NCBI GenBank assembly: GCA_946482115.1
Contig: CAMLQP010000109.1
Coordinates: forward strand, 1-8,657
Source of the DNA: an uncultured Comamonadaceae bacterium
GTDB taxonomy: Bacteria > Pseudomonadota > Gammaproteobacteria > Burkholderiales > Burkholderiaceae
Direction of reading: 5' to 3'
DNA length: 8,657 nucleotides
Part shown: one piece after another, positions 1 through 6,645 of the stretch
Numbering within the stretch: the stretch's first letter is position 1
Layout: each line of letters opens with the position of its first letter
Position numbers and translations under genes: made by a program
Notes under the pieces: model-generated
Seen by the model: only the letters and a program-made list of their open reading frames with translations
Databases searched by the model: none
Told to the model about the DNA's origin: nothing

Positions 1-1156
1 GGCGGTAGAACGGCTGGGCCAGCTGGGCCAGTTGCTCGGGCGGCACGCCGGGGCCATGGTCGCGCACTTCCAGCTCCCAGCCGGGGCCTGAGCGGCGCAG
101 GTGCAGTTCTGTGGGTTGCGTTGCATCCGCGCTGTGGCGGCGCGCGTTGTCCAGCAGGTTGCGCAGCAGCAGGCGCAGGCGGGTGGGGTCCACATCCTGC
201 GGCGGCAGGCTGTCGTCCAGGTGCTGCGCCACGCCGGGGAAACCGGCGGCCACCTCGCGCGCCAGGGCGGTCAGGTCGGTGGGTTCGCGGTGCAGCGCGG
301 CGTGGCGGCCGGCCAGGCGCTCGCTTTCCAGCAGGTCGCCGATGAGGCGGCTCATTTCGCCCAGGTCGCGCAGCAGGCCGTCGCGCTGGGCCCGGAGTTC
401 GGGCGTTTCGGGCAGCAGCTCGGTGTGCAGGCGGGCGCGGGTGATGGGGCTGCGCAGCTCGTGGCTGATGGCCAGCAGCAGCGCGCGTTTTGCCTCCAGC
501 ATCTGGTGGATGTCCTGGCCCATGGTGTTGATGGTGGCGGCAAGTTCACCCAGCTCGTCCGGCCGGTGGGCGTGGCGCACGGGTATGGGCTGGGTGAAGT
601 CGCCAGTGCCGAAACGCTGGGCGCCGGCGCGTATGTCGTCCAGCGGGCGCAGCAGGCGGCGCACGTAGCGGTAGGCGATGGCGGTGAGCAGCAGCAGCAC
701 CGTGAGCGTGACCCAGACCATGGCCTTGGGCCGCTCGTCCCACGCGGCCACGCTGACGCGGAATTCGAGCGTGTGGCCGTCGGCGGTGGTGCGCTGCAGC
801 AGCCGTTGTCCCTCGTCCCAGCCGTCCTTGCCGGCCCAGTGCTCCATGGCCTTGCCGGGGTGCGAGTCCCAGTTCACGGCGGGGCCCCGTATCTGCACCC
901 ACAGCGGCAGGCGCTGCGTCAGCGCGCGGGCGCGTTCGACGCTGGGCGGCGAGCCGATGTCGGCGGCCAGGTGGTCGACGTAATCCATCAGCAGCGGGCG
1001 GGCCGCATCGCGCCAGCCGACCTGGAAGGCCTTTTGCGCGCCGCCCAGGAAGGTGACGGTGACCGCGAACGCCAGCAGCAGGAAAACCAGCACCAGCTTG
1101 AGCCGCAGCGAATACCGCAGCCGCTGGCGCCAGGTGCGTTTGCGCCCCTCAGACAC
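1..1156 (-). CDS. Sensor histidine kinase, CpxA-like (C-terminus cut by window start)
   Basis: This is the membrane sensor kinase of the two-component pair with the response regulator just upstream. My reading of the minus strand gives 385 codons with no stop. In order they show a transmembrane helix (about residues 19-38), a periplasmic loop of about 105 residues, and a second transmembrane helix (about 146-165). A HAMP linker follows (about 166-220), then a HisKA H-box ISHELRSP with phospho-acceptor His232. The catalytic domain begins with an N-box (RNLLDN, 333-337 core) and a G1 box (DHGPG, 366-370), and the window ends at an F-box-like QPFYR. The rest of the ATPase domain lies outside. 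I chose a GTG start at 1156-1154 because it overlaps the regulator's stop as GTGTCTGA, which implies translational coupling; no ATG lies before the first membrane helix. The loop size and H-box resemble CpxA/RstB-type kinases. The signal sensed is inferred only from the Spy-like neighbours. Confidence 0.9.
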   Translation of the reverse strand, partial: MSEGRKRTWRQRLRYSLRLKLVLVFLLLAFAVTVTFLGGAQKAFQVGWRDAARPLLMDYVDHLAADIGSPPSVERARALTQRLPLWVQIRGPAVNWDSHPGKAMEHWAGKDGWDEGQRLLQRTTADGHTLEFRVSVAAWDERPKAMVWVTLTVLLLLTAIAYRYVRRLLRPLDDIRAGAQRFGTGDFTQPIPVRHAHRPDELGELAATINTMGQDIHQMLEAKRALLLAISHELRSPITRARLHTELLPETPELRAQRDGLLRDLGEMSRLIGDLLESERLAGRHAALHREPTDLTALAREVAAGFPGVAQHLDDSLPPQDVDPTRLRLLLRNLLDNARRHSADATQPTELHLRRSGPGWELEVRDHGPGVPPEQLAQLAQPFYR

Positions 1157-1820
1157 GGCGCACCGCCAGGGCGTAGCCCGCGTGCCGCAGGGTCTTGATG
1201 GCGTCCAGCGGCTCGAGCTTGCGGCGCAGGCGGCTGATGACGATGTCCACCGCTCGGGTCTGCAGCTCGGCCTCGTGGCCGCGCAGCTGGTTGAGGATGT
1301 CGTCGCGGCTGAACACCTTGCCCGGTTCGCGCGCCAGCAGGTGCAGCAGTTCGAATTCGGTGCCGGTCAGCACCACGGCTTCGCCCTGGCGCGTGACGCT
1401 GCGGCGCACCGGATCGAGCACCAGGCCCTCGAAGCGCAACAGGTCATCGGCCGGCGCGGCGCGGCGGCGGCGCAGCACGGTGGTGATGCGCGCGACCAGC
1501 TCGCGTGGCTCGAAAGGCTTGGGCAGGTAGTCGTCGGCGCCCAGCTCCAGCCCCACCACGCGGTCCATCACCTCGCCACGCGCGGTCAGCATCACGATGG
1601 GCAATTCGCTTTCGGCACGCACCGCGCGGCACAGCGCGAAGCCGTCCATCTCGGGCAGCATGACGTCCAGGATGGCGGCGTCGAAGCCGCCGGCACGCAG
1701 GCGGGCCAGGCCCTCGCTGGGTTTGAGCGCCTGCTCCAGCGTCAGGTCGAAGCGCTGGAAATAGGCGGCCAGCGGCGGGCCAAGCTGTTCGTCGTCGTCA
1801 ATCAGCAGGATGCGGGGCAT
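1149..1820 (-). CDS. OmpR/PhoB-family response regulator, CpxR-like
   Basis: This 223-residue DNA-binding response regulator is the likely partner of the downstream kinase. The receiver domain (about 1-115) has the acidic pocket D8-D9-D10, phospho-acceptor Asp52 in LDVMLPEMDG, switch Thr79 in MLTARG, and Lys101 in the KPF motif. The stretch GLELGADDYLPKPF is close to the wording of CpxR and RstA. The C-terminal winged-helix domain (about 125-223) has the usual TGTEFELL, ILNQLRG and RRKLEP segments and ends in HAGYALAVRR. I chose the ATG at 1820 because MPRILLIDDD is the standard N-terminus. A GTG at 1850 would add ten residues that do not fit the family. No strong ribosome binding site precedes it, and the upstream small gene overlaps its first 23 bases, so coupled translation is likely. 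Function as a transcription factor is secure; calling it CpxR rather than a relative is not. Confidence 0.93.
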   Translation of the reverse strand: MPRILLIDDDEQLGPPLAAYFQRFDLTLEQALKPSEGLARLRAGGFDAAILDVMLPEMDGFALCRAVRAESELPIVMLTARGEVMDRVVGLELGADDYLPKPFEPRELVARITTVLRRRRAAPADDLLRFEGLVLDPVRRSVTRQGEAVVLTGTEFELLHLLAREPGKVFSRDDILNQLRGHEAELQTRAVDIVISRLRRKLEPLDAIKTLRHAGYALAVRRV

Positions 1821-2112
1821 GGTGCGCCATTGTCGCCCGGCGGCTTGCACGGTGCCGCAGGATCAGCCGGCGCAGGTGCCGCTGGGCCGCGAGGCCCAGG
1901 CCGTCGTAGCGGTCGGCCACGGCCAGCACGCCTCGCAGCGCCTGCGGCGGTGGCTGACCCTGGCGGGTCATCAGGCCCAGCGCGTGCTCGCGGTCGAAGC
2001 GCGGGCCCCACACCAGGGCCAGCAGCTCGTCGTGCGGGTCTTCCGTGTTGCTCAGCAGGCCCGGCGCCTGGGCGCGCAGGCCATCGTAGAGCGGTCGGGC
2101 CAGGGCCGGCAT
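1798..2112 (-). CDS. Short Spy/CpxP-like protein without signal peptide
   Basis: This small protein of 104 residues sits between the Spy-like lipoprotein and the response regulator. It appears to be a diverged partial copy of its upstream neighbour. The run EDPHDELLALVWGPRFDRE lines up with TDPRAELQALVKADKFDRT of the lipoprotein, and AVADRYDGL lines up with ALADFYDSL, with only a one-residue gap between them. By hand I count about 20 identities over about 60 positions. The first helix, the signal peptide and the lipobox are missing, and the second LTxxQ-type motif is degenerate (LGLAAQ). The start is either the ATG at 2112 or a TTG at 2118 that overlaps the upstream stop (TTGA). The end overlaps the regulator gene by 23 bases. 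The paralogy argues that the frame is truly coding. As read it would stay in the cytoplasm, so its role is unknown. It could be a decaying duplicate or a cytosolic partner. Confidence 0.7.
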   Translation of the reverse strand: MPALARPLYDGLRAQAPGLLSNTEDPHDELLALVWGPRFDREHALGLMTRQGQPPPQALRGVLAVADRYDGLGLAAQRHLRRLILRHRASRRATMAHHAPHPAD

Positions 2113-2114
2113 GG

Positions 2115-2582
2115 TCAACCCCGGCGGAACCAGCCGCGGCGCTCGGTCATGTCGCGCACCTTCTGCTGCTGCTCGGGATTGAGGCTGTCGTAGAAGTCGG
2201 CCAGTGCGCTGATGACTTCGGGGCTGTGCATCGTCACGGCGCGGGTCTTCTCCTCCATCAGCAGCTGGGCACGGGTGCGGTCGAACTTGTCAGCCTTCAC
2301 CAGCGCCTGCAGTTCGGCGCGCGGGTCGGTGGTCTGGCCGATCAGCGCGGCACGTTGGGCCAGCAGCTTGTCGGCCAGCACGCCCAGGCGTTGTTTCTGG
2401 GCTTCGTTGAGGTCCAGCTTGCGGCTCACGCGGTCGATCACGTGGCCCCGTTTTTCGGCCAGCTGCTCGGCGCTCAGGGGCGCACGGCTGTGGTGGCTGC
2501 CACCGCCACAGGCGGTCAGGCTGCCGAGCACGACGGCGCCGCCAAAAGTGGCGATCAGGGTGTTGCGAATCCAGCGTTTCAT
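2115..2582 (-). CDS. Spy/CpxP-family periplasmic lipoprotein
   Basis: This 155-residue protein is predicted to be exported and lipid-anchored. It has basic residues K2 and R3, a hydrophobic segment, and a lipobox LTAC with the lipidated cysteine at residue 25. The mature part is mainly helical and charged, with the paired LTxxQ-like motifs typical of Spy, CpxP and related heavy-metal sensor proteins: LDLNEAQ at 56-62 and LNPEQQ at 134-139. Family members are small periplasmic chaperones or modulators of a cognate sensor kinase. A histidine pair (30-31) follows the lipobox and might touch metal, which is a guess. The ATG is preceded by a good ribosome binding site (AGAAGGA, 6 bases away). It is the first gene of a four-gene minus-strand unit ending in the kinase, and a regulator of CpxR type commonly controls such a gene. 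The substrate or metal cannot be read from the sequence. Confidence 0.85.
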   Translation of the reverse strand: MKRWIRNTLIATFGGAVVLGSLTACGGGSHHSRAPLSAEQLAEKRGHVIDRVSRKLDLNEAQKQRLGVLADKLLAQRAALIGQTTDPRAELQALVKADKFDRTRAQLLMEEKTRAVTMHSPEVISALADFYDSLNPEQQQKVRDMTERRGWFRRG

Positions 2583-2633
2583 GGCGAGTCCTTCTCAGGC
2601 GTTGAACATGCCATGGATGGTGCCGGCGGCGGG

Positions 2634-3611
2634 CTAGGCGGTCTTCTCGCGGCGGTTTCGCTTTGTTTCGTTTCTTGTCGATGCGGGGCGGGCCCGCACC
2701 CGAGCCAGATAGTCGGCCACGTAGTCCACCAGCCGGTCGGCCACCACGCGGGCGATGCGCGGCAGCGGCCGGCCGCCGCTGATGGCCACGCCCACGGTCT
2801 GCGGCTGGGCGTTGCGATCTCGCAGCGGAATGAAGTGCACCGCGCCCTCCAGCAGCTCGGGGGCCATGTCCAGCTCGGACGTGATGGCGACGTGGCTGCC
2901 GCTGCGCACCAGGCTCTTGACCAGCTGCAGCGAATTGGTCACCAGCGGTGGCCGGGCCTGCTGCAGCAGCCAGGCGTGGCGGCGCTCCAGGTAGCGACGT
3001 ATGGCCAATGCGCGGCTTTGCACCGCGAGCGGCCAGGCGGCCACGGCGCGCAGGTCCACCTCGGCTTCGCCGGCCAGCGCGTGGCCTGGCGCCACCGCAC
3101 AACCCAGCGGCAGTTCGGCCGACCAGATCAGGTGCAGGTCGCGCTGCGGCTTGAGGTTGAACGCCACAGCCAGATCCACCTCGCCGGCCAGCAGGCGGGT
3201 GGTGGCCTCGTCGGTGCTCAGCACCTCCACCTCCAGCACCACGCCGGGGTATTGCTGGGCCACGGCGTGGATGAAGCCCGGCAACAGGCCGTTGGCATGG
3301 CTGTCCATGGCGGCCAGGCGCAGCTGGCCCTGGTTCACGCCCTGCAGGTGCTGGATGTCGGAGAGCGTGCGGTTGAGTTCCGCCTTCCAGCGTTGCGACA
3401 GGGCGATGAGCAGTTCACCCGCCGCCGTGAGCCGCATGCCGCGCGGCTGGCGCTCGAACAGCGGCACGCCCAGCTCGTCTTCCAGCAGCAGGATCTGCCG
3501 GTCGATGGCCGAGGCCGAGATGGACACCTCACGCGCGGCGGCCTGCACCGAACCGAGCTGGGCCACCGCCGCCACGTAGCGCAGGGCCTTGGGGTTGAGC
3601 TGCTGGATCAT
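2634..3611 (-). CDS. LysR-type transcriptional regulator
   Basis: This 325-residue protein has the LysR layout. An N-terminal winged helix-turn-helix (about 5-64) contains LNPKALRYVAAVAQLGS, AAREVSISASAIDRQI and LEDELGVPLFER. A linker helix and a periplasmic-binding-protein-like effector domain (about 90-300) follow. I chose the ATG at 3611, since MIQQLNPKALRY is the family's usual opening; a start at 3701 would add 30 residues reaching across the intergenic region into the divergent gene. The ribosome binding site is poor (TAGG touching the ATG). The last 20 or so residues form an unusually basic tail (TRNETKRNRREK) beyond the normal fold. It is transcribed away from uraD across a 73-base gap. 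By the usual logic of this family it should control the divergent uraD-receptor-hydrolase operon, with a pathway intermediate as coinducer. The ligand is unknown. Confidence 0.92.
   Translation of the reverse strand: MIQQLNPKALRYVAAVAQLGSVQAAAREVSISASAIDRQILLLEDELGVPLFERQPRGMRLTAAGELLIALSQRWKAELNRTLSDIQHLQGVNQGQLRLAAMDSHANGLLPGFIHAVAQQYPGVVLEVEVLSTDEATTRLLAGEVDLAVAFNLKPQRDLHLIWSAELPLGCAVAPGHALAGEAEVDLRAVAAWPLAVQSRALAIRRYLERRHAWLLQQARPPLVTNSLQLVKSLVRSGSHVAITSELDMAPELLEGAVHFIPLRDRNAQPQTVGVAISGGRPLPRIARVVADRLVDYVADYLARVRARPASTRNETKRNRREKTA
2655..2674 (-). promoter_or_regulatory. Candidate response-regulator operator: two 10-bp direct repeats
   Basis: On the plus strand GTTTCGCTTT is followed directly by GTTTCGTTTC, identical at 8 of 10 positions. 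On the minus strand the core reads GAAAC. It lies 73-92 bases upstream of the lipoprotein start, inside the 3' end of the LysR gene. OmpR-family regulators often bind tandem direct repeats with a period of one helical turn, and CpxR sites are A-rich tandem repeats. The placement upstream of a regulator operon is suggestive. No convincing -35/-10 pair was found beside it. The repeat also encodes the basic LysR tail, so chance is a real alternative. Confidence 0.3.
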
Positions 3612-3684
3612 CCTAAAAATTCGAACGGAACATGCCAAATTATCCGATGGACAGCAACGATAGGGGAAGCGCAGACTGCGTGCC
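3612..3684. promoter_or_regulatory. Divergent promoter/operator region between LysR gene and uraD
   Basis: This 73-base gap is clearly richer in A/T than its surroundings, especially 3612-3648. On the minus strand GATAAT (3639-3644) matches a sigma-70 -10 box at five of six positions and would start LysR transcription about 20 bases before its ATG; the -35 match (TTCCCC) is weak. A short inverted repeat CGGA-N13-TCCG lies at 3626-3646 and a TTCGAA palindrome at 3620-3625. Either could be part of a LysR binding site, but the arms are only four to six bases. No good rightward promoter is obvious. Placement is the strongest argument. Confidence 0.4.
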
Positions 3685-4224
3685 ATGGATGCCCTGCACA
3701 CCCCAGCTGCCGCGCTGGCAACCCTGCGAGCCCTGGACGAAACAGCGTTTGTCCGGCACTTTGGTCCGGTGGTGGAGCTTTCGCCCTGGGTGGCCCAGCG
3801 TGCCTGGGCGCGCCGCCCCTTTGCCGATGCCGACGCGCTCTATGCCGCCATGGCCGGTGCCATACACGGCGCGGCACCTGACGAGCAGCGCGCCCTGCTG
3901 AACCGCCACCCCGAACTGGCCGGCCGCGAGGCCCTGGCCGGCGAGATGACCGCCGACTCCCACTCCGAGCAAGGCCGCCTGGGTCTGCTCAGTCTGAACG
4001 GCCCCACCATGGCCAGGCTCACCGAACTGAACAGCCGCTACCGCGAGCGCTTCGGCTACCCGCTGGTGGTGGCGCTGCGCTTGCATGCCACGCTGGACGA
4101 CGTGTTGACCACCGCGCAGGCGCGGCTGGACAACCGCCCCGAAGAAGAACTGCCACTCGCCCTGGACCAGGTCTGCGCCGTGATGCGCGGTCGACTGGCG
4201 CGCGCGCTGGAGGCACTGGCCTGA
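3685..4224 (+). CDS. uraD: 2-oxo-4-hydroxy-4-carboxy-5-ureidoimidazoline (OHCU) decarboxylase
   Basis: This 179-residue protein belongs to the all-helical OHCU decarboxylase family. That family converts OHCU to S-allantoin in the last step of urate oxidation, in the cytoplasm and without a cofactor. Family hallmarks are visible: RHPELAG with the catalytic-type His75, the SEQ motif (Glu95-Gln96) followed by RLGLL, and LNSRYRERFGYP (115-126). The usual AQARLDNRPEEE region follows, close to the typical RL.NDPE segment. All expected active-site positions appear intact and the length is close to normal. It is the first gene of a plus-strand operon divergent from a LysR gene, followed after 46 bases by a Bug receptor and then a hydroxyisourate-hydrolase family gene. 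The ATG at 3685 lacks a strong ribosome binding site (GGGGAAG is about 15 bases away). No urate oxidase, allantoinase or xanthine dehydrogenase lies in the window, so the true substrate may be a urate derivative. Confidence 0.85.
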   Translation: MDALHTPAAALATLRALDETAFVRHFGPVVELSPWVAQRAWARRPFADADALYAAMAGAIHGAAPDEQRALLNRHPELAGREALAGEMTADSHSEQGRLGLLSLNGPTMARLTELNSRYRERFGYPLVVALRLHATLDDVLTTAQARLDNRPEEELPLALDQVCAVMRGRLARALEALA

Positions 4225-4270
4225 TGTTTCCCCCTTTTCCCATCCCCACCTGCCCTCACCGGAGTTCTCC

Positions 4271-5245
4271 ATGACACTCGACCGCCGCCTTCTCCTTCTG
4301 GGCGCCTGCCTGCTGCCACTGGCACACGCCACGGCCCACGCCCAAGCCTGGCCGCAAAAGCCCATCCGCATCGTCGTCACCTTTGCGGCCGGTGGTTCGT
4401 CCGACATCGTTGCGCGCCTGCTGCAACCCGGCCTGCAGGAGAAGCTGGGCCAGCCCGTGATCGTGGACAACAAGCCGGGTGGCGGCGCCACCATCGGTGC
4501 GGCCGAGGTGGCGCGCGCACCGGCCGATGGCTACACGCTGATGCTCTCCAACACGGCGCCCATCAGCATCTCGCCCTTCATGCTCGACAAGGCACCTTAC
4601 GACCCGTTGAAAAGCTTCACCCACATCGCCTACATCGGCTCGGTGCCCAACGTGTTCGTGGTGCACCCTTCGGTGCCGGCCAAGACCATGCCCGAGCTGG
4701 TCAGCTGGATCAAGGCGCAAAAAGGCTCCGTCAACTACGGCTCGGGCGGCGTGGGCTCCATCGGCCACATCGTGGGCGAGATCTTCAAGAACGAATACAA
4801 GCTCAATATGGAGCATGTGCCCTACCGCGGCTCCTCGCCCATGCACGCCGACCTGCTGGGCGGCACGCTGCAGTTCGCGGTGGACACGCTGACCCAGAAC
4901 GTGCCCTACATGAAAGACGGCAAACTGGTCGGCATCGCGGTCACGTCGCGCGCCCGAACCACGCTGGCCCCCAGTGTGCCCACCGTCGGGGAAGCGGGCT
5001 TTCCCAAGCTGCTGGCAGAAAACTTCCTGGGCATCTCGGCGCCGGCCGGCGTGCCACGCGAGGTGATCGACAAGGTCAACCAGGCCGTCAACGAGGTGGT
5101 GTCGCGCCCCGATTTCGTGAAGCGCCTGGACGACCTGGGCGTGACGCCCGAGAAGATGACCCCGGCCGCCTTCACCGATTTCGTCACGCGTCAGGTGTCC
5201 GAATGGGCGCCGGCCGTGAAGGCCTCGGGCGCCAAACTGAACTGA
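4271..5245 (+). CDS. Bug-family (TctC-like) periplasmic solute-binding receptor
   Basis: This 324-residue periplasmic receptor belongs to the Bug/tripartite tricarboxylate receptor family, which binds small carboxylates, amides and similar ligands for uptake or sensing. A signal peptide covers about residues 1-26 (ends AHAQA before WPQKP). It carries a twin arginine at 5-6 and an LGAC run that could be misread as a lipobox. The mature protein shows the family's ligand loops: FAAGGSSDIVAR (38-49), NKPGGGATIG (67-76), PADGYTL (84-90) and PYRGSSP followed by DLLGG (184-198). GGAG lies six bases before the ATG. The gap from uraD is a 46-base pyrimidine-rich stretch with no terminator, and the next gene starts on its stop codon (TGATG). 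It sits between two purine-degradation type enzymes, so its ligand may be a ureide or urate-like compound; this is inference. No TctA/TctB membrane genes are nearby, as is common for orphan Bug receptors. Confidence 0.93.
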   Translation: MTLDRRLLLLGACLLPLAHATAHAQAWPQKPIRIVVTFAAGGSSDIVARLLQPGLQEKLGQPVIVDNKPGGGATIGAAEVARAPADGYTLMLSNTAPISISPFMLDKAPYDPLKSFTHIAYIGSVPNVFVVHPSVPAKTMPELVSWIKAQKGSVNYGSGGVGSIGHIVGEIFKNEYKLNMEHVPYRGSSPMHADLLGGTLQFAVDTLTQNVPYMKDGKLVGIAVTSRARTTLAPSVPTVGEAGFPKLLAENFLGISAPAGVPREVIDKVNQAVNEVVSRPDFVKRLDDLGVTPEKMTPAAFTDFVTRQVSEWAPAVKASGAKLN

Positions 5246-5616
5246 TGATGAGCGGCGGCATCTCCATCCATTGCGTCGATGTGGCCAGCGGCCGGGTCGC
5301 AGCCGGCCTGTGGGCCGGACTGCGCCGGCTCGATGCCGCCGGCGAGCCCGTTGGCCCCTGGCTGGCGCAAGGCACCATCGGTTCCAACGGCCTGCTGCAA
5401 CACCCGGGCCTGATGAGCGAGGCCATAGGCAACGGCGGCTACGAGGCGTTGTTTGCGGTGGGCGATTTCTATCGCCTGCAGGGCACCGCCGTGCCGCAAC
5501 CGGCCTTCCTGGAACGCGTGCCTTACCGCTTCCACATCGCGGACGCGGCCCAGCACTACCACCTGCCGTTCAAGTTCACGCCCTGGGGCTTCTCGCTGTT
5601 CCGGGGCGGCGCCTGA
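5245..5616 (+). CDS. uraH: Divergent hydroxyisourate hydrolase (transthyretin-like) family protein
   Basis: This 123-residue transthyretin-like protein belongs to the family that hydrolyses 5-hydroxyisourate to OHCU, the substrate of the UraD encoded two genes upstream. The family pattern is clear: ISIHCVDVASGRVAAGL with His9, YEALFAVGDFYR (66-77), FLERVPYRFHIAD (88-100), and HYHLPFKFTPWGFS (104-117) with His106. Two key elements differ. The catalytic arginine of the usual DGR motif is replaced (SNGLL, Leu50), and the C-terminal signature Tyr-Arg-Gly-Ser reads FRGG followed by Ala. It is therefore either a subfamily with another substrate or a protein with altered activity. Start is one of two adjacent ATGs (5245 or 5248); the first shares a base with the receptor's stop, implying translational coupling. 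Family membership is solid, the exact reaction is not. Confidence 0.78.
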   Translation: MMSGGISIHCVDVASGRVAAGLWAGLRRLDAAGEPVGPWLAQGTIGSNGLLQHPGLMSEAIGNGGYEALFAVGDFYRLQGTAVPQPAFLERVPYRFHIADAAQHYHLPFKFTPWGFSLFRGGA

Positions 5617-5619
5617 GCG

Positions 5620-6624
<1,005 letters not shown>

Positions 6625-6645
6625 GGGCCCGATGTTAGGTCAAGC

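Noticed and set aside
101..1198. A 365-codon plus-strand open frame opposite the sensor kinase
   Set aside because: The minus strand encodes HAMP, H-box, N-box and G1 motifs without a stop. The plus frame is compositionally biased and has no recognisable fold.
1053..3881. A 942-codon open frame on the plus strand spanning four genes
   Set aside because: It runs antisense through the response regulator, both Spy-like genes and the LysR gene, all of which have clear family motifs on the minus strand. Its translation is low-complexity Ala/Gly/Gln/His-rich with no domain, as expected of a shadow in G+C-rich DNA.
4225..4262. Pyrimidine-rich tract between uraD and the receptor gene as a terminator or regulatory element
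   Set aside because: It has no inverted repeat and is followed directly by a good ribosome binding site. It looks like an ordinary short intergenic spacer.
4301..4309. Possible lipobox (LGAC) in the receptor signal peptide
   Set aside because: The cysteine is in the middle of the hydrophobic core, with a normal AHAQA cleavage region further on, as in typical secreted Bug receptors.
3640..4494. A 284-codon minus-strand open frame across uraD and the start of the receptor gene
   Set aside because: It is antisense to two genes with clear family motifs and crosses their ribosome binding site and the LysR promoter region. No domain is visible.
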